Below the pieces are notes generated by a model. It was not told where the DNA came from. It did no database searches and worked only from the letters and a program-made list of their open reading frames with translations. From contig NC_083876.1 in NCBI RefSeq assembly GCF_032452875.1, forward strand, positions 28,060,001 through 28,124,000: DNA of 64,000 nucleotides. Reading direction: 5' to 3'. Source of the DNA: Bos javanicus (lineage: Eukaryota > Chordata > Mammalia > Artiodactyla > Bovidae). Shown here piece after piece: positions 42,301 to 54,300 of this stretch (the stretch's first letter is position 1; each line of letters opens with the position of its first letter). The position numbers were made by a program, and so were the translations under genes.

Positions 42301-45300
42301 TCACAAGTTAAAAAAGAAGCAAAACCAGGTAACAATATTTTATTCTTAAATAGATACAGAGCTAATGTTGCTGTTATTTTAGAACTAAAATGTCACCAGT
42401 GGGGGTTTACACAGCGCCTTCCACAGCCTCACTGTTTTCCCTACTCCATTATTCCATATGTTTTTACAGCACTGGTGAGAATGGGGATATTCCATAGGCA
42501 AAATATCTGGAATGTGGCTTTAAATGAATGTCAGCAGAGACTCCAGGTTTCAAGAGACATTTCTTAGAGTTCTTCAAAGTCTGGTGTTAGTCATATTTAA
42601 TTTGTGAGTTTATTTCTGATAACACACCAGAGTCACAAAATCATAGACTACTGGGACTTGAAAGAGAACAAGAATTTATCAAGCATCTGCTATGAGCTAA
42701 GGAATAGTGTAAGATTCAGTTTTCATCATTTCACTGTGAGAGGCATGTAAAATGACAGTTATTACCCATATTTAGTATCTGTGGAAACAGTTCAATAGAC
42801 AAGATTTTCAAGTTAGTCAATGTTGAAGCTAGAATTGTGCCCATGTTTGGTCTACACAAAACCCTGGGTAATCTCACTAAGAGACTGTCCCAGACTAACA
42901 ATGATTTTATTAAGAGGCAACATTAACCTAAATCAGAGCAATCTTTCCAAGTTTACATTGCTATTTAGTGTGTGTAAGTCCTAGCTCTGGTACCAACTAG
43001 CTACTCACCTGAGGCAAGTCAAAAAAAAAAAAACAACCCTCAGGCTCTATGGATGTTATTTCTTCATTATAAAAATTATGTAGCAGGATTCTTAAACAAC
43101 AACAAACTCAAAAATCCAAGTCTAGATGTATATATACAATACTATATTATTCCTTTAATTCTCACCAGAACTTACTTGACAACTCATCATAAACTTGAGC
43201 CTAGTTTCTCTTATAAAAATATATCTTTTTAATGTACCAAGGTTTAAAAATGCCAAACTACTGTCTTATAATTTATTTTCCTGAGTATGTTTATTGGCTG
43301 CAGATGAGTGTTACCCAATATAAACATTTTGCATTTTGCCTCTTTTTTTTTTTTTTTAAATCAGAAGACCAATACCATTTAAAACTTCTGTTTAGGTCTA
43401 GTACTATTTAGAACTTTCATTTATTATTATAAATACTACAATTTTGCAGGCAAAATTAATTGATTTTTTATATTATAAATGTTTATGTTCTAGCTTCATC
43501 TGAAAAAGCTCAAATACACAGTATGTATCTTTATTTTATCTATAAAGCTAATATGGAATTTTAACAAAAAATTAAGTATTTTAATATATATGCAATATAT
43601 GCCTCAGTATTTGTGCTTTATTATGGCCTATGTTTTGGAAACTATAAGTGTTTAAATGTAAATAAGAAATATTGGTATATTGTTTTCATGCAACCAAAAC
43701 CTTAAAGTTTTTTTTATCTAAACTAGGATGACATGAAAAATGAGGAATAGTTCTTCTCCATAGGCACGTTTGTTCAAATCTGTCAATTATTTTCTACTTA
43801 ACAAATCATGGGACCATTTCACAGAGAAAATTCACCATATGTTAATTTATAAAGCTTCTAAATATCCAAAGGACTTCCCTGGTAGCTCAGGTGATAACGA
43901 ATCCTTCTGCAATGCAGGAGACCCCAGTTGGATTCCTGAATCGGGAAGTTCCCCTGGAGAAAGGATAAGCTACCCACTCCAGTATTCTTGGATTCCCCTT
44001 ATGGCTCAGCGGGAAACGAATCCACCTGCATATGGGAGACCTGGGTTCAATCCCTAGGTCAGGAAGATCTTCTGGAGAAGGGAATGGCAACCCACTCCAG
44101 TATTGCTGCCTGGAAAATTCCATGGACAGGGGACGGGGGACTGGTGGGCTGCAATCCATGGGGTTGCAAAGAGTACAACTGTTAGTCACAACTGAGTGAC
44201 AAACACACATCCAAAAATATTTTCTTTTTATTATTTTCAGAACAAGACACAGTGAAACCAGAAAAGGCTATTTCTCATGGTAAACCAGGTATTTTGCAGG
44301 TGGTATTTGTAGTATCAAATTGTCTCTCAGTGTTCTAATTTTAGCAGGATGATGAGCTTAGAGTCAAATCTAAAGTTATTAGGAAAGATTCATGTGTTAA
44401 GTCACTCAGCTTCTAATGTTAGTCATCTTCACAGTGTTTTGGTTTGGTTTCTTTTTTGTGCTGAGAACTTGGCCTTCCAGATATAACTAGATAGCTCATG
44501 CTCTTTTCCTATCAGAAACTTAGCTTAGCACAAAGACCATTTTTGCCAGCAATCATTTGAGTGCTGAATGCCCATTCAGTTGAATGGTCTCTATATTTTG
44601 TTTTGCTTTGTTCTGTTTGGGGCAAGACATCCCTAGAAAACTTGTAATTCAGAATGGCCCATTCAAACGTGATCATCTTCAATTCCAAAAATCTCAAAAA
44701 AAGGAAATAAAAAGAAAGCAGTTTCCTCCTGCTTCTCATCCTTCTTCCCTCTTTCCTTCATTTTGCCTCCCTTCCTTTCTTCTTATTCCTGGTTTTACAC
44801 TTTACAGAAAGTAGAGGTTAAGCCAATGGGTTTTGCTCATAAAAAGAAATAGAAAAATTACCAAGACTAGTTTAATCATTAGTTTTTATTTAAGAATAGA
44901 AACTTTATTTAAATTTTAATTTAACCCAATTAAATATGAATTTAATTTTGAGGTTGACCAATTCCCAGTTGTTCTGTAGAACATGGTCTTTTATTCTAGG
45001 CTGAATTGTCTACCTGACATTGTGAATATGGTTAGGTCAGAATCTTTAAAAAGATAAAAAGACCTTCTCCAAACATATCTTAGGAAACTTCTGCTTATAT
45101 TTTTAAGATTTTACTTTAGAAAATCTGTTTTCAGTCGTTTGAGTCCATAGAAATAAGGAAAGCAGAGCTTGATTGTGGGGCGGTAAGAAAAGCAGTCTGT
45201 ACTGACATAAGCAAAACTTTAGAAACAACTTTTAGAACAGTCTAATATCATGAATAATAAACCCTGTGTCTTTATTGTCCCAAATGACACCCATTTTTGA

Positions 45301-48300
45301 GATGAAATCCTGAGAGCAGGAGAGAGTTTCATCTCTGAGTATCTAACAAAGGCATTCCCCTCTGGCCACATCTTTTATTTCAGTGATCATGTTCATACTC
45401 TAAATTCTGTTTGCAAGTGAAACTTTCCAATTAGAATATTTCACCGATTCATTCCCACCGCTGAATACTTGAAAAGCTTAATTTTATATAGAATATTTAT
45501 TCTAATCCCTTTACTTTGATCCAAATCTCTTTAACTATGTCTACAAAAATCTACAGCACACAAGACATCCCATAAATATACCACCTTTGCCCTTCCCCAT
45601 CTTTGTGACATAAAAACTTGGGTTTTCAGGCTAGTCCTGGCTTCTCAGGGAGGTGTCTTGCTCATGAAAGATAAAAAATTGTTCCTTCCTATTCTTATTC
45701 AATAATGAAAAGGGATTATGTGTTTTATGTGTACTCCTGTATAGATAAATGCAGTGAAATACAGTGAAGGCAAAGGATGCTGTGTACTTTGATTAGGGGT
45801 TAGGGGACCATTTGAATTAGAATAAGTTTTGTGGCAAGAAACTTGCAAAGGACATCTGCAGCTAGACAGATTTTCTTTGTGCTCTCATCCAATTTGAATA
45901 AAAGATATCACTTGTTTAATTGAGAAAACAGCTAAGGTTGTCTCAGTATTGGTGTTATTTCAAAGAGAATACAAAATATCACGGTTGAAATGTGTCACTG
46001 TTTTGAACTGATGCATTTAAAATGTCCACTTGTGTTAACTTTTTTCCTGTCATAGATGAAAAAGTTGTCAAGCATGTAAAAGCTACCACAATAGAAAAAA
46101 CAGGTGAATAAACTGCTTTAAATTTTTCTTCTATGTATCAGTTTTGTGTTATGTTGGTGTGCACACACACATATCTTCACTGGATTGTGAGCACTTTGTG
46201 TCATAAGTTCTAAGATTCTAGATTCTTGCAAATAACTGAAAGATATATTCAATAAAAATTAACAGTGAAAAACTAGAGTGACATACTTTATTTTTTTTAA
46301 GTGTGATTGACCTAAGCTTACATATAATTTGCAAGGATAGCTATGCATGCATTGATTATCTTGTTCTATTAGGTGTTTAATCTCACTTTCAAACCACATT
46401 TTCTCCAATTTTAAAATCACAAAAATCTGGAACTGTGTGCTGTTCATGCATGAGATGGAATAATTTTCATTCATGAGAACTTCATAGAGACTATATGTAA
46501 TTACATAATGTTTTAAAATCTGCCTTGAAAAATGATCAACAGAATATATAATATCAACTCATCATTTAATGTGAGAGGAAAAAAAAAGAAATGTACACGC
46601 TCTTTCATTTCTGGAGTTCTGTCCTAAAAGGATGAACAAAAGTAAGTTTTCATCTCAGCTGACATCTTGAAAGACTGAATCGCCTCCATTTGATCCCAAA
46701 ATGAAAATCCTACTACCTTGGCCATGAATAGAGTCCTATTTCTTACTAAAAATCTTTCCAAAGGAAAAGGACTATGAAGTACTTTCCTTCTTTTAACAGA
46801 TGATCATGATAATCAGGGTTTAAGTATAGTTCTCACAGGAAAATATAATAGAATTCAGGAGAGAACTAATTATTTATAGAAATTGTGAACTATTATTTCT
46901 TTAGAAAGAAATCTCATAAGGCTATTTTCACATTAGCTCATATGACCATTGTACTGTATCCCAACCATTGCCTAAGCTCATAATTTTGGTTAACATTCGT
47001 TTAATTTTCACCCTGATGTGTTAATTGGAGAAGGAAATGGCAACCCACTCCAGTACCCTTGCCTGGAAAATCCCGTGGACAGAAGAGCCTGGTATGCTAC
47101 AGTCCATGGGGTCACCAAGAGTCCGACACGACTGAGCGACTTCACTCACTCACTCACTCAGTGTGTTAATATGACCCCTTGAGTATCTCATTTCGTTATA
47201 TGGGTATTTGGAGATTATGAAGAAACTAGCCCAGTGTATTTGTGTCTCAAATATATAGATTGGTTCAAACTTTACACAAAAGTTTGTGCATCTTAATTTT
47301 CAATAAGCAGTGTGATTAACATCTTTGCTGACAGTGAAATAACAGTGTTCAGAGAGAATGAATTAATCTTAAGGAGAACTTAAAATGAAGAAGTAACAAA
47401 TACAGATGCCAAAGAGTTATTTTTTCCATAGTTTGTATTCATCATATGTCACTTGTTTTCTTTCGTTCTCCACAGTCAAACCCAAACCAACAAGTAAGAG
47501 ATGAAATAAAATCTGAAAACTATTACTTGGCAATTTCAGCTTTTACAATATGCTTATTTTTCCCAATTATTATTTTTAGTTTTGCCTAATGCTAAAGTAC
47601 TTCTGTAGGTAATAAATTACTATTATTGCTATGGCTTTGATTTAACATATTTGTCTTTCACTACTAATTAATAATTCACTATAATTGTATGGAAAAAAAA
47701 TCTATGGAAATTGTATTACTAATACTAAAAGAGTGAGACTATACAATCTATAAATAACACTAAGAAGCTAGAATAAATAGGCAATATTTTAAACATACTT
47801 AATGAATAACAAAATAAAATTAAATAATATATACTTTTTGGTATTATGAAGCACATACTATTTTTAATTTGCTTTAGGCAGCATTGATTATGTTAGGTAA
47901 TCTTTGGTATTATTCTTTTTCATAATTTTATGAAATATTAAATTTTGCCACTTGTTTATTAAAACCATGAAATTTTCTTATGAGCATAGATTTTAAAGAT
48001 CATCCATTTCATTGCTCAGGAGTGATACAGATGTTACAGGTGTAGAGAGTTAAAAAAGTGACCAAAGGTCTCAGAAAAGCGTGAGCATTTGCCCACTGTC
48101 ACAGTAGTAAATGTATCCAAAGTTGTGTCAGAACTGTGACCTTGGCTCTTGAATGATATGTATTTGTGAAACAGAGGCTTAGATGAAGATATGAGTGAAT
48201 ATTTGTCAAATGTTCTCTGGATCAGTATGAAAATGAATTGACAAGATCCAAAGATAGATTTGGTGAGGACAGTTAAGAAGTCATATTAGTGATTCAGGAG

Positions 48301-51300
48301 ATAAAGTGAAATATATGGACCCTAAATAGAATGTATTTACCTCCTAGAACTTATTGCATGCATTTTGAATGCAATATAAAATATATACAGTTTGTATTAT
48401 CTTTAATTTTGGAGTACTTTTGAAGTTCTATTATTATCACAGTTTTAGTAACTTGATTATTGGCTTGTTTTATTGTGCATGCTTATGTAACATTAACATT
48501 TATACAATTTTAAGATCATCGAAGTTCATTCTTGAATGCTATCAATCCTTACTTTACAAATATCCAATTAAATCTTATGAAACATAGATCCCACAGTTCC
48601 CCACCTACTTCACTGTTGGTGCAAGATGATGGGGAGAAAATAATATTGCTTGTGGAGAATCTCCAAATTCAGGCTGAGGGAAGGAAAGGACAGGTAAAGC
48701 AGAACAGCTCAGGGGTAATAAGCCTGGGGGTGATTAGTAAGAACCAGCACTTGGCAGTGATCTATTCTATTTCCACATAATCCTAACTCCATTCAAAATA
48801 TCCTACTCTAAACAGCTTTATTTGAAATTCTACTTCTGATGAAAGAAAAATATCTCCTAAAATTTACTTTAATTCAAATATTTTTCAAAAGTCTGAGAAG
48901 AATATTAAGTACATGTTGTGATTCCAGTTGTCACGTCCTAGATTTAGTTGAGATTCATCTGTCAGAGTTCTAACTGAACCTAAAATGAGAGGGTAGTCCA
49001 GGAAAATGAAAATACAAAGCGTGATGCTTTCTGGAATAAAGCAAGTCTAGGTTAAATTGGAGAAGGAAATGGCAACCCACTCCAGTGTTCTTGCCTGTAG
49101 AATTCCAGGGACGGAGGAGCCTGGTGGGCGTCCGTCTATGGGGTCACACAGAGTCACACGACTGAAGTGACTTAGCAGCAGCAGCAGCAGCAGCAGGTTA
49201 AATTTTCAATAAGAAACGAATGACCAGCACCAAATTGCTTCTGTCCTGCCAAGAAGGGACCTAGAAGAAGTCAAAGAGGTAAAAAGGAAGCTTATAAAAT
49301 GCCAAGACAAATATCATCTGCTTTAAAATATCTCCAAAGAATGAATCAAGCTTCAGCAAAGAAAGAAAAATCCTTCTACAATTATTCTCTTTTTTGTCAT
49401 ATTCTATCCTCTTCTTATACCAAGAGGGCTAGCATCTTCAAAGTATCTTACAGGATGCCCTGAGAATGAACCTGATCTTGTTTATAACATGTTTCCATGG
49501 CAATATGCTTTCTGTGTTCCAAGTGACATGCAAATGACTTTGGGAGCATGCTTCCCATACAAACTGAGGATTACCTCCAAATATATAGATAAGAAATGCT
49601 TGCTACACAAACAATCTACAGATTGTGAGTTAACTCTTATTTCTCTCTCTAGAAAAAGCTGAACATCAAGGAAAAGAATCTCCATCTATCAAAACAGGTG
49701 ATTTTGCCTTTTTGGTTTGCATTCTATCCCAATTCACTGTTTTTATTACCTTTGAAAATTAAAGCAAAGCATATAAGCACTTTTTATTTTCTTTCCTGGT
49801 AATGTTTTGTCTTGTGATTTTGTAATAGAATCTAGTTTATCTGACATAAGAGCTATGGTAGATTGATAAGCAGTTTGCTAAATATTATAACCAACATATA
49901 TGGAATGCTAAGCATTCTATTATAATACAGCTGTGTTAATGTAATAGTATTTGCTTTCATGATTCACAAGATCCTTCCAAAATATTCAGTGTTTTACTGA
50001 TGCCAGTATTGATATCATTTATAATACTGGTAATGTTGACTTGGGGCTCACCAAATGGTGCAGTGGTAAAGAATCTGCCTGCCAATGCAAGAGATACAAG
50101 AGACATGGGTTCAATCCCTTGGTCAGAAAGATCCCCTGGAGTAGGAAATGGCAACCCACTCCAATATTCTTGCCTGGAGAATCCCATGGACAGAGGAGCC
50201 TGGTGGGCTGCAGTCCATGGGGTCACAAAGAGTCAGACAGAACTGAACATGAGCATGAATGTTGAGTCACTATTGAGATACTTTAAAATATCATATCTAA
50301 TTGTACATATTATATTTCACTGAAAATTAATCATGGATTTCAACTTGTTATAATTTCTTAAAATAGAAATCATCCAATTCTATAGTAGCTTAATACTTTT
50401 AAAACTGTAATTCAATTTTTAAAATATATAATACTTGGCATGGTTCAACAATAAAGCAACCGGAGATTCACTGCAAAAATAAGCTTCCCTCCTCCCCTTC
50501 TTTTCCTGTTTTACCAGCTCCCATTTCCCAAGTATCCAATAATGTCTGATAGGTAATCATTGTTATTTTTTAATGTGTCCATCTAGCAATATTTGTAAAA
50601 GACATATACATATAAACATGTGCTTAGTCACTCAGTCATGCCCAACTCTCTGCGACCCCATGGACTGCATCCCACCAGGCTCCTCTGTCCATGGGGATTC
50701 TCTAGGGAAGAATACTGAAGTGGTTTGCCATGCCCTTCTTCAGGGGATCTTCACAACCCAGAAGTCGAACCCAAGCCTCCCACATTGCAGGTGGACTCTT
50801 TACCAGCTGAGCCACCAGGGAAGCCCACAAATACACACACATACCTGCATACAAATTTGCTTCCCTGGTAGCTCAACTGTGTAAAGAATCTGCTTGCAAT
50901 GCAGGAGACCCAGGTTCGACTTCTGGGTCTGGAGGATCCCCTGGAGAATGGATAGTCTACAAATTTTATATATATATACATATATATATATATGTATATA
51001 TACACCCACACATATATACACTCGCCTTTTTTACACAAGTCATGATATACTATAAATAGCTCTTTCCCTAGGTTTTTCTGTTTAATAGTGTTTGAAGATT
51101 TTTCTATATCAGTACACAAAGCATTTCTTTATTTAGTATTCTATTGTATTGTTATACAGAGTTTACTTAACTAGTCTCTGATTGACCTATATTTAAGTTA
51201 TCTGACAAGCTTTCTTTAATGATATAAAATTATAAATATAATTATCTGTCTAGTTTTGTAAATTTATGTTTATGGTAAAAATTCCTTAAATATTTTAGTG

Positions 51301-54300
51301 AAATGATATAGTTAATGTAAGTTTTATAGATTTCTCTAATTGTTCTCTAAAAATTGTATTAACTTATATTTCCTCTGTTAATGAATTAATTTAATTTTGG
51401 ATGATTCAAATTCTTCACAATCATCAAGAAATATTTAGTTCTTTATTAATAAATAGATATTTACATGTAAGTCTGCATAATTAATGCTTTTAGTTAATTT
51501 CAGAGGACAAAGCATATTTGAGAAACAAATCATGTATTTGGATGGCATAGTTTTGTGTTTTTCACCAACAATTCACTAATTTTTCTTGAGATTTTATAAA
51601 GTCAGCTTCTTCATTCAAAAGACTGGATTGGAAAGGTTTAAATAGTTAATATTAATTAATATTAATATGTTCTGAAAGGACAATAGCAGAATGTGTCTTT
51701 TATGCCATTCAGTAACAGTAAGGAGTTCAGATTATCTTAAGCATTAATTTTGCATCAGATGAAATATGAGGCTTTACAAGGATAAAGAGACCAAGAAAAT
51801 CCTATACTTTGAAGTTTTATTGGAATATGGAATTCTTTAGAACATGATTTTAAAATTGCTCAAATTGTATTGCCTATTGCTCATTTTAAGATAAGTTTAG
51901 CGTTTTCTTATTTTAACTCAAACAGAATTATGAAATGTAAAAGTCTGATATTTTACCTATAGCCACAAAATGACCTTTTCTTTTCTTTTTTTTTTTTACT
52001 TTTTAGACAAACCAAAACCAACTCCAAGTAAGTGTACCATACTAAAATTGTAAGAATTTTCTATTTAAGTATTTAAATTTTATAATTTCTTTAAATTGTA
52101 CATGCAGTAAAATTTATTGTGGTATGTTTATTAATGCAGTAGCTATTATGACATGCCTACATAAATGATTCCTATTGACAAAGAATAGTGTGTATTTTAT
52201 TCATTAATATTTGAACATATATTTGAGTGTCAATTACACTATAGCAGTGAGGGAATGCCTAAAATGACTTCTGTTGTCATTATCTGTGTAATTTATTCAA
52301 TTATCTTAACTAATACTGCCCACAAAAAAAAAAAAAAAGTGGTTCCATCTCTCTTTTATGTACTTCAGTTGTTAGGATACATTGAATAAATACAGTATGG
52401 AGGTTCCTCTTATAGTCATTGCTGGGTTAAACCAAGCTTGGAACACACAATACACATCTTCAATTATTTAATCTTAACATATTAGCTTTTTATTTTCATA
52501 TTTCTTCAAAAGTTAAAGATGAGTTGTTTTAGTGTTTCAGAATCACTGTTTTATTGTAACATTTAAAACAATAGTAAAAAGGAATAATTTTTTAAATGTA
52601 TGAAAAAATGAAAATGTATGAAATTTTATAAAAATGAAATTGTATATTTAGTACTATTAAATTATGATCTTGACATTACCCTGTGGGTAAATATGCACAT
52701 TTCAATCGAGTGTAACTAGAAGTTGTGTCTAAAGATTTTCAATGCCAAGGACTAACCTGGTTCCTTAAAAGTGTTATAGATTTCTTGTGAATACATCTAT
52801 GATTTTCTTCTGAATGGATTCAATGCCAGTGTTAAACATTAAATGTTGCCTTTGGGTTGGCAAAAATATCTAGTATATTTAGTCTGTGTAAATGCTACTA
52901 ATATGAACGTTATTACAAAAATTAAGGCCTGAAAGTCAAAACTAGATTACTGATAAGAAATATCACCATAATTATTTGCAAATGCTGTTTTGTTTATAAA
53001 ACATTATTCATTATATATATTTGTTCTTATATAACATTTTTATATTTTGTCTCACTACTCTGACTGTAGTCATTATGAGTTGAAATTATTTTTGTGATAT
53101 TTTAAAATCTCGTCTCTCAACCCCACTCATTGCACTAAGTCCTTGTTATACATGAAGTTGCTTTATGAAAAGTTAATGAATGAATGTGTGCAGGCACATG
53201 TTCAAATCATGTTAAAAGTTTATGTAATGGAGATTTATAATTTGTAATTGAGAAAACTACCCAAATGTCTTCAAACTGATTCATTCTACCATGTATGAAT
53301 AGACTATTTAATATTAATTTATATAGTGGTCCTATTTCCAGAATAGATACCAGTTATGTCTTCAGAAATATTAGTTACCAACGTATCTCTTTGCCATTTT
53401 GAGTATGTGTCTATTGTCACTACTTTTGCAATTAATATGAAATAACATAAAGATGAAGTTCAGTTGTCTGCTACTGGAAAAAACAAAATTATTATTTCCT
53501 TTTATTTTTCTTCCTTCCTTCTATTATTTTTTTCTAAAGAGGAAACACAAGAAGTAACAGAATCAGGTAAATATTTGCTTTCACAGAGGAGGTAACACAG
53601 ATCAATAGGAATAGTATTTAAATTTGAATCTCTATATAGCTGCGTAACATTTGGGAAAATCCATTAACAGCTCAGATTCTCAGTTTACTCATCTATAGAA
53701 TAGACATAATGACTTTCCAAAAGGCTTGTAATAAGTATGAAATGAAATAACGTATATAACATTCCCACTACATGCTTGGTTGTCACTCATTAAATATTGG
53801 TGTCCTTCTTACTCTTGTCTGATAAATTGGAGAAGGAAATGGCAACCCACTCCAGTATCTTGCCTGGAAAATCCCATGGACGGAGGAGTCTGGTGGGTTA
53901 TAGGCCATGGGGTCGCAAAGAGTCGGACACGACTGAGAGACTTCACTTTCCCTTTCCCTTTCTTACTCTTGTCTGATAAATATAGTTAAAGAAAAGCATC
54001 AGTCAGTCAAAACTCTGGTTTAAAAAGCATGTGTCCACATTTTCCTCAGAGATATATTGTGACTCTTACATTGTTTTTACTCAACAGTTAATTCATTGAG
54101 TATTCATAGCACTAATCAAATTTTCATTTCCTAAAGGTAACAGTAGAAAATTTGAATGTTTTTTCTGTTACTAGTTTAAACTTATTAATAAATGCATGGC
54201 TTACTCTAGCTTTACTTGAAAACATGTACAAAAATAAAACCAGAAAACAAAAGGAGGAGGTTGTGATTTATAAAACCAAATAACCAAGGATAACAGAAAT

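Larger units (their letters stand above)
47494..49652 (+). other. TRDN: TRDN intron (2.2 kb)
   Basis: A MIR-like relic near 47995-48150 and a BovA monomer at 49058-49197. The rest is AT-rich. Open frames at 48369-48780 show no splice-linked or triadin content. Confidence 0.75.
49698..52006 (+). other. TRDN: TRDN intron (2.3 kb)
   Basis: Three SINEs (50043 +, 50620 -, 50860 +) and a (TA)n tract at 50966-51010. The rest is AT-rich. The acceptor has a long T run, TTTTTTTTTTACTTTTTAG. Confidence 0.8.

Noticed and set aside
48369..48780. Two overlapping open frames of 72 and 82 residues
   Set aside because: Inside a TRDN intron, no splice link, no recognisable domain.
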